36,244 nt of DNA. It comes from JAHEJX01 sp041605955 (GTDB lineage: Bacteria; Actinomycetota; Acidimicrobiia; Spongiisociales; UBA5794). The translations under genes and the position numbers were made by a program. The stretch spans positions 1 through 36,244 of the forward strand of contig JBFIXI010000041.1 in assembly GCA_041605955.1 (NCBI GenBank). The letters are read 5' to 3'. Under the pieces are notes generated by a model. It was not told where the DNA came from. It worked only from the letters and a program-made list of their open reading frames with translations, and did no database searches. Positions 24,255 to 31,911 of this stretch are shown piece after piece (positions within the stretch are counted from its first letter, which is position 1; each line of letters begins with the position of its first letter).

Positions 24255-25301
24255 TTGATCCACCTCGACACCGATGATCCGATCGAAGCTTGCTTCGAAC
24301 GCGACTGGACCGACGGGCTTCCGGTCGTTCCTCCGACGCCCGATCGGGTCGAACGCATGCTGGGTTCTGCGGTCGACCGCGCAGGCGAGATTGTCGCCGT
24401 GCTGCCCCCCGGCGGGGGAGAGGCCACGCTCGAAAAGATCGCCGCGAACGCCGTCATGGCAGGATGCCGTCCCGAAGCGTTTCCCGTAGTCGAGGCGGCT
24501 GTTCGCGCCATCGCCGATCCCGCCTTCCAGCTAGAACGAGTCCTCACGACTCTCCACTCGCGCAGTCCCATGGTGGTGGTGAGCGGTCCGGTGGCGGGGG
24601 CGCTTGGCATGAATGGCGGGTTCTCGGCGCTAGGGGCCGGCAATCGCGCCAACGCCACGATCGGCAGGGCGGTGAACCTGGTGTGCCGTTCCATCGCCGG
24701 AGCTCGGCCGGGCGGCCTCAACCCGGCAACCCTGGGACATCCCGGATCGTTCACGTTCTGCTTGACCGAGAACGTGGCCGATTCGCCTTGGCCGCCGATC
24801 CATACCAGCTTCGGCTTTGACAGGAGTGAGTCGGTCGTATCGGTGTACGCAGCGGATGCCCCGGTCTGCATTGCCGAGGTGGCCCGCCTCGAGTCGGCGG
24901 TGCTCCTCGAGTTGCTGGCGGCTGCCGTGGCGCTGCCGGGAACGTACAACGCGTTGCACCGTCAGGACCTTTGGCTGGTGTTGTCGCCGACGCACGCCTC
25001 GGTTCTGGACGGCGCCGGCATCGATCGGGAATCGCTGGCACGGCATCTCCACGAGCAAGCCAGGATCCCGGCGCATCTGGTACCCGCAGAGCGCATCGCC
25101 GGAGGGGAGCTGTTCGAGGGTACGCCATCTGCGATCACGCTGGCTGCCCTCGCCGAGGGGGCGGTGCCCGTGGTGGACGATCCGGCACGGGTGCGTGCCG
25201 CCGTGGCGGGCTCGCGGCTCGGAGGCTACACGGCAGTGATCTTCGGGTCGGGAGTCACCGTGAGCGTTGCAGTGCCGGCGGCGGGAGGGAGCGGAGGGTG
25301 A
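24255..25301 (+). CDS. Protein of unknown function paired with the UGSC-like selenoprotein
   Basis: A 348-residue protein with TTG start at 24255 behind GAAGGAAGG. Its beginning, DWTDGLPVVPPTPDRVERML, followed by VLPPGGGEATLEKIAANAVM and AGCRPEAFPVVEAAVRAIAD, then GPVAGALGMNGGFSALGAGN, RANATIGRAVNLVC and GHPGSFTFCLTENVADSPWP, is a pattern I associate with uncharacterised proteins next to UGSC-type (seleno)proteins; no function is known to me. It has scattered Cys (MAGC, NLVC, FTFC, PVC) but no obvious redox pair. Its TGA overlaps the GTG of the selenoprotein gene (GTGA), so the two are co-translated and probably form one enzyme. It is the first gene of the long operon. Confidence 0.8.
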   Translation: MIHLDTDDPIEACFERDWTDGLPVVPPTPDRVERMLGSAVDRAGEIVAVLPPGGGEATLEKIAANAVMAGCRPEAFPVVEAAVRAIADPAFQLERVLTTLHSRSPMVVVSGPVAGALGMNGGFSALGAGNRANATIGRAVNLVCRSIAGARPGGLNPATLGHPGSFTFCLTENVADSPWPPIHTSFGFDRSESVVSVYAADAPVCIAEVARLESAVLLELLAAAVALPGTYNALHRQDLWLVLSPTHASVLDGAGIDRESLARHLHEQARIPAHLVPAERIAGGELFEGTPSAITLAALAEGAVPVVDDPARVRAAVAGSRLGGYTAVIFGSGVTVSVAVPAAGGSGG

Positions 25302-25882
25302 ATCGCATCGTGCTCGTCGATCCGGTAGCGGCTGCGGCTATGGCCCCGTCGCCCGAGGAGGCTCTCCGCCCAGTGGGTCCGGGTCCGGTCGCCCTGGCCG
25401 ACGCGATGCTGAACCCATCAGCGGAGTGGGGGGATGGAATCCTCGACGCTGTCGATTACTCAATCCGTCGGGGGGATCGATCGATCCGGACAGAACGTGT
25501 GCGCCGGAGCCATGGGGTCGACTCCCCGGGTCCCGAAGCCTGGGCTTCGGCGATGGCCGCCGTCTACAGGGCGATCGTGATCGCGGCAGGCGACTGAGGC
25601 ACCTGCTCGTCGCGCAGTGTGCGCGACGTCGCATCCGCCCGTCGCCTGGGTGTCCCGGCGGTGGCGATCCTCACCGCCGAGCTGGAGAGACTCGCCGTCG
25701 ACACTGCTCGGGCGATGGGGATCGATCCGATCGAATGCACCGTTACCGTGGGCACTCCATTGTTCGGGTTGTCGCGGTCTGCCGTCGCCAGCCAGGCGTC
25801 GATCGCCGCCGACGCCGCGGCTGTGCGACTCGGCGTCGCCCAACCCGCCGACCACAAGCCGGATGAGTCTCGACGCGTTTGA
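25298..25882 (+). CDS. UGSC/GrdB-like selenoprotein read through an in-frame TGA (Sec100)
   Basis: The frame begins at GTG 25298 and runs 194 codons to TGA 25880-25882, with a single internal TGA at codon 100 (25595-25597). Before it: NRIVLVDPVAAAAMAP and ending YRAIVIAAGD; after it: GTCSSRSVRDVASARRLGVP and AVAILTAELE. The motif Gly-Asp-Sec-Gly-Thr-Cys-Ser-Ser sits after a beta strand and before a helix and a second strand, exactly where UGSC-family and GrdB-type selenoproteins have Sec-x-x-Cys. A stem-loop fit for SECIS follows the TGA. Both halves are protein-like and in one frame, which a random stop would not explain. Conceptual redox role: Sec100 and Cys103 form a selenenyl-sulfide. No sel genes are in the window. 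Simple gene callers would report two fragments, ending at 25597 and starting after 25597. Confidence 0.85.
25595..25628 (+). promoter_or_regulatory. Sec UGA codon and putative bacterial SECIS element
   Basis: TGA at 25595-25597, 10 nt of spacer, then the arm CGTCGCGC (25608-25615), loop AGTGT (25616-25620) and arm GCGCGACG (25621-25628): a perfect 8-bp stem. Bacterial SECIS elements lie in the coding region right after the UGA, with a small apical loop about 16-37 nt away that has a G among its first two bases. Here the loop begins 18 nt after the UGA and has G at position two. Confidence 0.75.
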
Positions 25883-25918
25883 CGCTGTGACTCGCTCAAC
25901 GGTATGTTCGATTAGCAG

Positions 25919-25936
25919 CGAACGGGCAAGCGTTCG
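25919..25936 (+). repeat. Small hairpin CGAACG-GGCAAG-CGTTCG between selenoprotein and SBP genes
   Basis: Six-bp perfect stem with a 6-nt loop in the 109-bp gap. No T run follows, so it is at most a weak attenuator or RNA-processing site. Confidence 0.3.
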
Positions 25937-25991
25937 TATCGTGGACATCTGTCTCGGCCGCTTTGAACATGATCTAATCGAGGGAGGACAC

Positions 25992-27788
25992 GTGCACCCG
26001 AAACGCCCCCGCCATCTATCGCGCCCATCGCGCAGTCTGCGACACCTGTCGGTGATCCTGTTGGGTCTCGCTCTCGTGGCCTCCGCTTGCAGCGACGACG
26101 CCGACGACACGACGACCACCAGCGCAGCCCCGACCACCACCGCTGCACCGGCTGGGGACGATACGACCACTACGGCTGCACCCGGTGGTGACGATACGAC
26201 CACCACCGCTGCACCCCCGGCCGAGGGCGCCACATTTGTGATGGCGGTGCCCGGCCTACCGACTAGTTTCGACAACCAGGCGAATCCCCAGGGGGATCCG
26301 CAACGTTGGACTCACTACGAACTGGCCTCGAACCTGGTTCTGTACGACGCACAGGTGGCGGGATTGGCCGATGACGGCTGTACCGCACTGGCCGGCGTCG
26401 ACGCCATCCGCGGCGAGCTGGCCGAGTCGTGGGAGTGGAACGATGACCGGACCGAGCTCACCTTCTTCCTTCGTCAAGGCGTCCTGAGCCCAGATGGGAA
26501 CGAGATGACCTCCGAGGACGTCAAGTGGAGCCTTGACCGCGGTCTGGCCGAGGGCCGGGTCGTCCGGTTCCTGGCTTACCGGGCATCACACTTCGTGGGT
26601 CCTGACGAGGGTGACCCGGTGATCCCGGGTGACAGTCCGTACGAGATTGTCGACGACTACACGATCAAAGTGAATATCGCCGACCCGACGGCGATCGACG
26701 CGGCGTTGTTCACATACCACCAATTCCAGATCTGGGATACGACCGCGTTGGAGCCGCACATCACGGCCGAGGATCCCTGGGCCAAGGAGTTCATCGAGCT
26801 CAACTTCCCGAACTTCGGGCCGTGGATGATCGAGAGCTTCGATCCCGGCAACGAGGTCGTATACGTACGTAATCCGAACTACTGGAACAACGACGGTATC
26901 GGAAACGTTGACCGCTTCATCCTCCGGGCGATTCCCGAGGCCTCGACTCGATTCCAGCTGCTGCAGTCGGGCGACGTCGACTACGTCAACCGACTCCAGT
27001 TCGACCAGTACCTGGCGCTCCAGGACGATCCGAACGTCACGGTGAAGTCGTGCCAATCACCCAACCGTGAGCCTCTCGTGCTCAACCTGAACGACGAGCG
27101 ATTCGCCGATGTCCGGGTCCGCCAGGCCGTGTCGAAGGCAATCGACCGCGAAACGCTCGTTGCCGGCGCCTATCTCAACTTCGCCGCCATTCCGTCCACG
27201 ACAGGGCTCTCTGCGGTTTACGACATCGGTAGTCCGGAGCTGGTGTACGAGTACGATCCAGACGAAGCGCGGCAACTGCTGGCCGATGCCGGCTATCCGA
27301 ACGGCTTCGATGTGACTCTGACGTACAGCACGACGCGACCCGGCGCGCACGTGGAGCAGGCGTCGATCCTCGTACAAAACATGTTGCGCGACGTCGGCAT
27401 CAACACCACCTTTGATGTGGTGGCTTCGGGGAGCGATTTCAGGCAGCAGTTCACCGAGGGTAGGTATGCCGCGATGATGTACCTGGAGCCCCCAGCGATT
27501 GCCGACCCCTATTACTCGGGGAACCTGTATAACCAATCGCAGTCGAACAACAACTCTCACGACTACGAGAGCAGTCAGTACGACACGCTCATCAAGCAGA
27601 TCGAGCAGACCCCGCCCGGCCCCGACCGCGAAGCGCTCCTAGAGGAGCTTTCCGACCTGATCGTCACGGACATCCCCATGGTGTATATGGTCGAACCGAC
27701 CTACCTGCATGCGTTCCGATCGAACATCACGAACTACATTGCACCGGCCCACGGCGAGGTGATGGTGTTCAACCTGATCAAGCAGTGA
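25992..27788 (+). CDS. ABC transporter substrate-binding lipoprotein, family 5 (peptide/nickel type)
   Basis: A 598-residue family-5 solute-binding protein. The start is GTG 25992 behind AGGGAGGA. A signal peptide with hydrophobic core VILLGLALVASAC ends at a lipobox-like ASAC, so the protein is probably lipid-anchored outside the membrane. A Thr/Ala/Pro linker follows with repeated 11-residue units of the form DDTTTTAAPGG. The binding domain includes LAESWEWNDDRTELTFFLRQ, MTSEDVKWSLDR, ADVRVRQAVSKAIDRETLVA and YDPDEARQLLADAGYPNGFD, all typical of DppA/OppA-type proteins. Genes for permeases and ATPases follow. The ligand may be a peptide, an opine-like or another amide compound. The frame extends upstream of 25992 but only out of frame with the selenoprotein gene. 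Confidence 0.92.
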   Translation: MHPKRPRHLSRPSRSLRHLSVILLGLALVASACSDDADDTTTTSAAPTTTAAPAGDDTTTTAAPGGDDTTTTAAPPAEGATFVMAVPGLPTSFDNQANPQGDPQRWTHYELASNLVLYDAQVAGLADDGCTALAGVDAIRGELAESWEWNDDRTELTFFLRQGVLSPDGNEMTSEDVKWSLDRGLAEGRVVRFLAYRASHFVGPDEGDPVIPGDSPYEIVDDYTIKVNIADPTAIDAALFTYHQFQIWDTTALEPHITAEDPWAKEFIELNFPNFGPWMIESFDPGNEVVYVRNPNYWNNDGIGNVDRFILRAIPEASTRFQLLQSGDVDYVNRLQFDQYLALQDDPNVTVKSCQSPNREPLVLNLNDERFADVRVRQAVSKAIDRETLVAGAYLNFAAIPSTTGLSAVYDIGSPELVYEYDPDEARQLLADAGYPNGFDVTLTYSTTRPGAHVEQASILVQNMLRDVGINTTFDVVASGSDFRQQFTEGRYAAMMYLEPPAIADPYYSGNLYNQSQSNNNSHDYESSQYDTLIKQIEQTPPGPDREALLEELSDLIVTDIPMVYMVEPTYLHAFRSNITNYIAPAHGEVMVFNLIKQ

Positions 27789-27807
27789 TCGACGGCGGAA
27801 TACCCGT

Positions 27808-27835
27808 TCCGGCCGGGGCCGACACCCCGGCCGGA
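27808..27835 (+). terminator. Strong GC hairpin between the SBP and permease genes
   Basis: Arms TCCGGCCGGGG (27808-27818) and CCCCGGCCGGA (27825-27835) pair over 11 bp with loop CCGACA. It lies 20 nt after the SBP stop, in the only large gap (148 bp) inside the transporter genes. No T run follows, so it may be a partial terminator or a 3' stabiliser that raises the amount of binding protein over permeases, as is known for many ABC operons. Confidence 0.55.
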
Positions 27836-27936
27836 GCGATCCGCCTCTTCTGTCGATTGCGAGGCCTACGTGCGGGACCCGTACGCGCCATCTACGCTCA
27901 GCCTCTAGACGGCCGAGGGATCGGGACTCACACGGA

Positions 27937-28959
27937 ATGAAGCGATTCACGGGGTTCCTAGCGAAGCGGATCGTGATGATCCCGGTCTCGCTGTTCATCG
28001 TGATCACGCTCTCGTTCGGCATCATCGAGCTGCTGCCCGGGGACCCTGCGGTGGCTATTCTCGGCGAGTTCGCCACCGAGGAAAGCCTGCAGCAGGTCAG
28101 AGAAGAGCTCGAGCTCGACGAGGCCGTTTGGGTTCGATACGTCCACTACCTCGGTCGAGTTGTGCAGGGCGATCTGGGGACGTCGTTCTTCTCGGGACGC
28201 GAGATCACCTCAGAGATAGCCCGCTTCCTGCCCAACACGATCGAGCTGCTCGTGGTCGGGCTCATACTGGCGAGCGTCATCGGGATCCTCGTTGGCACAG
28301 TGGGGGCCTACTTTCGGGGGCGGCTGCCGGACCGCTTCGCCCGCCTCACCATCACAGTGTTCCAGTCGACCCCACCGTTCTTGCTCGCACTGCTCCTCAT
28401 CTACTTCATGTTCTACTTATGGGGGTGGGCGCCGCCCCCGGTCGGCCGACTCCCGCTCACCGAAACCGGGGTCGGCGGCGCCGGCGGTGGGGGTTGGCTG
28501 CTTTTCAGCAGCCTGTTCAGCGGCAACTGGTCCCGGTTTGTAACCGTGCTGCACCACATGCTGATGCCGGCGATCACCCTCGGCTTTGTCTATGCCGCTT
28601 ACTTGGGGAAGACGACGCGTAACACCATGGCCCAGGCACTTGTGTCTGCTCAGGTCGAGTTCGCCCGAGCCTCCGGACTGCCGGAGCGGAAGGTCATCCG
28701 ATACGCCTTCTTGCAGGCGCGGACGCCCATCCTCACCTACGGCCTCATCCTCTTTGGGGCTTTGGTCGGAGGAGCGGCGATCGTGGAGATCGTGTTCTCC
28801 TGGAGGGGCGTTGGCGAGTGGGCGTTGCGGGCCATGCTGGACGTGGACGCGCCTGCGATCCAAGGGTTCATCATCATCACCGGGATCATCACCCTGACGG
28901 TCTATCTGGTACTCGACTTGATAGTGCTCTTCCTCGACCCCCGGGTGACCTATGACTGA
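27937..28959 (+). CDS. ABC transporter permease, DppB/OppB type
   Basis: A 340-residue inner-membrane permease with about six helices. Seen: the N-terminal FLAKRIVMIPVSLFIVITLS helix, the family segment LPGDPAVAILGEFATEES, and the cytoplasmic EAA loop ARASGLPERKVIRYAFLQAR that docks on the ATPase. A Gly-rich stretch, TGVGGAGGGGW, lies in a periplasmic loop around residue 185. ATG 27937 has no clear Shine-Dalgarno sequence. The end overlaps the next permease start by 8 nt. Confidence 0.92.
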   Translation: MKRFTGFLAKRIVMIPVSLFIVITLSFGIIELLPGDPAVAILGEFATEESLQQVREELELDEAVWVRYVHYLGRVVQGDLGTSFFSGREITSEIARFLPNTIELLVVGLILASVIGILVGTVGAYFRGRLPDRFARLTITVFQSTPPFLLALLLIYFMFYLWGWAPPPVGRLPLTETGVGGAGGGGWLLFSSLFSGNWSRFVTVLHHMLMPAITLGFVYAAYLGKTTRNTMAQALVSAQVEFARASGLPERKVIRYAFLQARTPILTYGLILFGALVGGAAIVEIVFSWRGVGEWALRAMLDVDAPAIQGFIIITGIITLTVYLVLDLIVLFLDPRVTYD

Positions 28960-29830
28960 TACCGAGACCACGGCCACCCTTGCTTCTCCCGGACCCCAAA
29001 TCGGTGGGTTGCGGGCTACCTGGGATCGGTTGCGTCGCTACCCGGGCATCCTGGTGGGCGGATTCATCATCGTCGGTTTGGTGCTGGCCGGGTTCTTCGC
29101 CCCACTCCCGTACGACCCGATCGAACCCAACGTGTTCGAGATCCTGCAGGCCCCGTCCGCCGCCCACTGGTTCGGCACAGACGTCATCGGCTTCGACATC
29201 TTCTCGCGGACCATCGATGCCGCCCAGCGGGACATTCCGCTTGCTCTGATAGGCGCCCTTGTGTCCCTTGTCGTCGGTGTCCCTCTCGGCCTGGTGGCGA
29301 GCGCCAAGGGCAAGGCCGGAGAGCGCATCATGCGGGCCTTGGACGTGTTCCAAGCGTTCCCCCTCATAGTGCTGTCGGTCGCGCTGGTGACCGTCACCGG
29401 CAATGAGCTTCGCAATGTTGTTTTCGCCATCCTCATCATCAACGTGCCGCGCTTCATGCGACTGGTTCGCAGCGAAGCGCTGTCGCTGCGAGAGAGCCGT
29501 TTCATGGAGGCTGCAGAGGCAGTGGGCTGTTCTCGCACCCGAATGATGTTTCGCCACATGCTGCCCAACGTCGTTGGCATCACCATGGTGCAGACCTCGT
29601 TGGCGACGGCCCACGCACTGATCGTTATCGCATCGCTCAGTTTCCTCGGTATCGGGGTCACGCCACCCGATGCGTCATGGGGCGCCATGATCCAAGCAGG
29701 GGCCCGCCAGATGGCCACCGGCGAATGGTGGGTAGTCACCTTCCCCGGGCTAGGGGTGCTGCTGGCTGTTGCCAGCTTCAACATGGTGGCCGACTCACTC
29801 GACGCTTTCTTCGACCGGAGCGGTAGATGA
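28952..29830 (+). CDS. ABC transporter permease, DppC/OppC type
   Basis: A 292-residue partner permease. Seen: the N-terminal helix GILVGGFIIVGLVLAGFFA, the family segment HWFGTDVIGFDIFSRTI, VSLVVGVPLGLVAS, and the EAA loop EAAEAVGCSRTRMMFRHMLP. ATG 28952 overlaps the DppB-type gene by 8 nt, and its TGA overlaps the ATG of the first ATPase gene (ATGA). The heterodimer forms the membrane channel. Confidence 0.93.
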   Translation: MTDTETTATLASPGPQIGGLRATWDRLRRYPGILVGGFIIVGLVLAGFFAPLPYDPIEPNVFEILQAPSAAHWFGTDVIGFDIFSRTIDAAQRDIPLALIGALVSLVVGVPLGLVASAKGKAGERIMRALDVFQAFPLIVLSVALVTVTGNELRNVVFAILIINVPRFMRLVRSEALSLRESRFMEAAEAVGCSRTRMMFRHMLPNVVGITMVQTSLATAHALIVIASLSFLGIGVTPPDASWGAMIQAGARQMATGEWWVVTFPGLGVLLAVASFNMVADSLDAFFDRSGR

Positions 29831-30855
29831 CGGCCCAGCATGACGGACGTTCCGCCGCGACCGACGCCCCAGCCTTGCGGGTGGCCGGATTGACGACGGA
29901 ATTCGTCACTAGGCGCGGCGTGGTGCACGCGGTCAACGACGTCTCGTTCACTGTCGGGCGGGGCGATATCGTCGGCATTGTGGGCGAGAGCGGTTGTGGC
30001 AAGTCGGCTACTGTTCGCTCGATCATGGGCCTAATCCGCTCGCCGGGGCGAGTGGTCGGTGGCTCAGCCGAGATGGGCGATCACGACCTGCTGCAGCTGT
30101 CACGGCGAGACCTTCGCAAGATCCGAGGAGCTCAGATCGGCTTTGTTGCCCAGAATCCCTTCGGATCGCTCAACCCGATTCTGAACATCCGCCGCCAGTT
30201 CCACAACGTTGTCAACTCGCATCGATCGGCGAGCCGCGAAGAGACCTACGAGTTGGGACTATCGATGCTCCGTTCGGTCGGCATCGCGGGTCCCGAGCGG
30301 GTCCTCGACGGCTACGCTCACGAGCTCTCGGGCGGGATGGCGCAGCGGGTGGTGATCGCCCTCGCACTCTCACTGGATCCCGCCTTGGTGATCGCCGACG
30401 AGCCGACGACAGCACTCGACGTTACGGTGCAGCGGCAGATCCTGGACCTGATCAGCGGCTTGGTCAAGCAGGATGATCGGTCGATGCTGCTGGTGACTCA
30501 TGACCTCGGTGTTGTGGCCCAGTACTGCGACCAGGTGGTGGTGATGTATGCAGGGAAGGTGGTGGAGGCGGGTCCCGTTGCAGAGGTGTTCACCCGCCCG
30601 CTGATGCCTTATACGCTCGACCTGCTCGAAGCGATTCCGCGCCGAGGTGCGTCTCTGCGCAATCTGCGGGGCCGGGTTCCCGATCTCATCAACTATCCCA
30701 CCGGGTGTCCCTACAAAACCCGGTGTCGGTTCGCGTTCGACCGCTGCCTCGACGAGGTACCCGCTCTCCGGCCTATCGGGGACGGGCGGGCGGTGGCCTG
30801 TCACCTAAACGTTCACGAGGAGGTGCCGGAGCTTGCCTCCATTGGTTCGGGTTGA
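29827..30855 (+). CDS. ABC transporter ATPase, DppD/OppD type
   Basis: A 342-residue ATP-binding protein. Walker A is GESGCGKS (about residues 54-61), signature LSGGMAQR, Walker B LVIADEPTTALDV, and the switch His in LLVTHDLGV. The C-terminal oligopeptide-transporter extension is present with its Cys set, CPYKTRCRFAFDRC, in which some relatives hold an Fe-S cluster. It ends in a 23-nt overlap with the second ATPase gene. Confidence 0.93.
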   Translation: MTAQHDGRSAATDAPALRVAGLTTEFVTRRGVVHAVNDVSFTVGRGDIVGIVGESGCGKSATVRSIMGLIRSPGRVVGGSAEMGDHDLLQLSRRDLRKIRGAQIGFVAQNPFGSLNPILNIRRQFHNVVNSHRSASREETYELGLSMLRSVGIAGPERVLDGYAHELSGGMAQRVVIALALSLDPALVIADEPTTALDVTVQRQILDLISGLVKQDDRSMLLVTHDLGVVAQYCDQVVVMYAGKVVEAGPVAEVFTRPLMPYTLDLLEAIPRRGASLRNLRGRVPDLINYPTGCPYKTRCRFAFDRCLDEVPALRPIGDGRAVACHLNVHEEVPELASIGSG

Positions 30856-31891
30856 AGGCGTCGACAAGACGTTCCGCCGGGACGGTGGTCCGCCGGTGTA
30901 TGCGGTCGACGAGGTGTCGTTCGAGATCTCTCCGGGCGAAACGCTGGCGTTGATCGGGGAGAGCGGCTCGGGCAAGTCCACCGTCGGACGTCTCGTGCTC
31001 GGGCTGATCGATCCCGATGCCGGCACCGTCGAGTTCGAAGGTCGCAACATCAACGGCATATCCAGCTCAGAGCTGCGGGCGACGCGATCACGAATGCAGG
31101 TTGTCTTCCAAGAGCCCTACGAGTCCTTGAACCCTCGCATGCGAATCGGTGCCATCGTCGAGGAGCCCCTCGTTGTCCACAACAAGACGCTGAGCAAGGG
31201 TGAACGCAGAGAGCGCGTGCTCGAGACGTTCGAGGCGGTCCACCTCGACGCCGAGTTCGCCGACCGGTTCCCGGCGGCGCTTTCGGGAGGACAGCAGCAG
31301 CGAGTTGGTATCGCCCGCGCAGTAGTCACCCGACCGTCGTTCATCGTGCTCGACGAGCCCACCTCATCGCTGGACCTGTCTGTTCGCGCCCAGATCCTGA
31401 ATCTTCTTGGCGAACTCCAAAACGAGTTCAACCTCGCCTATCTGTTCATCTCACACGACATCTCCACCGTCGAGTACTTCAGCGACCGCGTTGCGGTGAT
31501 GTACCGCGGCCAGATCGTTGAATCGGGCAACACCGATGACGTCATAGACGACCCGCAGCATCCCTACACGGCGGCGCTATTGTCGGCCGCCCTGTCCGTC
31601 AATCCCACCGAGCACCAGGAGCACTTTCCGCTCGAGGGCAGCATCCCCAGCAACACCGAGTTGGCCACGGGTTGCGTCCTGGCCGGTCGCTGCCCCATCG
31701 AGATCCCGGAGTGCTCACAGGAGCGGGTGCCACTCGAATCTACTGCTACGGATCGTCGCGTCCGGTGCATCCGAGTTACCAGCGGTCCCCTCCAAGCGCG
31801 CCTGCCGATCGGGGCCTCCCCAGGACCGGACCGGGCGGCCGCGGAGTCGAACGCAGATCCAAAGAGCGGCGAGCCCGGTTCCGCGGAGTAA
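30833..31891 (+). CDS. ABC transporter ATPase, DppF/OppF type
   Basis: A 352-residue second ATPase. The start is TTG 30833, inside the end of the first ATPase gene, with GAGGAGG about 9 nt upstream. Walker A GESGSGKST, signature LSGGQQQRVGIARA, Walker B FIVLDEPTSSLDLS, switch LFISHDISTV, and C-terminal GCVLAGRCPIEIPEC. The last about 35 residues are Pro/Ala-rich and look dispensable. The amidohydrolase gene follows after 20 nt. Confidence 0.92.
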   Translation: MPPLVRVEGVDKTFRRDGGPPVYAVDEVSFEISPGETLALIGESGSGKSTVGRLVLGLIDPDAGTVEFEGRNINGISSSELRATRSRMQVVFQEPYESLNPRMRIGAIVEEPLVVHNKTLSKGERRERVLETFEAVHLDAEFADRFPAALSGGQQQRVGIARAVVTRPSFIVLDEPTSSLDLSVRAQILNLLGELQNEFNLAYLFISHDISTVEYFSDRVAVMYRGQIVESGNTDDVIDDPQHPYTAALLSAALSVNPTEHQEHFPLEGSIPSNTELATGCVLAGRCPIEIPECSQERVPLESTATDRRVRCIRVTSGPLQARLPIGASPGPDRAAAESNADPKSGEPGSAE

Positions 31892-31911
31892 TCCCCGAAG
31901 GAGGAACCTGA

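Noticed and set aside
25298..25597. Complete 99-aa protein ending at TGA 25595-25597
   Set aside because: The same frame continues for 94 more codons with the matching second half of the fold and the Cys of the motif, and a SECIS-like hairpin follows the TGA.
26140..26226. Repeat array in the binding-protein gene as a CRISPR-like or VNTR element
   Set aside because: The repeats are in frame and encode the Thr-rich linker common in actinobacterial lipoproteins.
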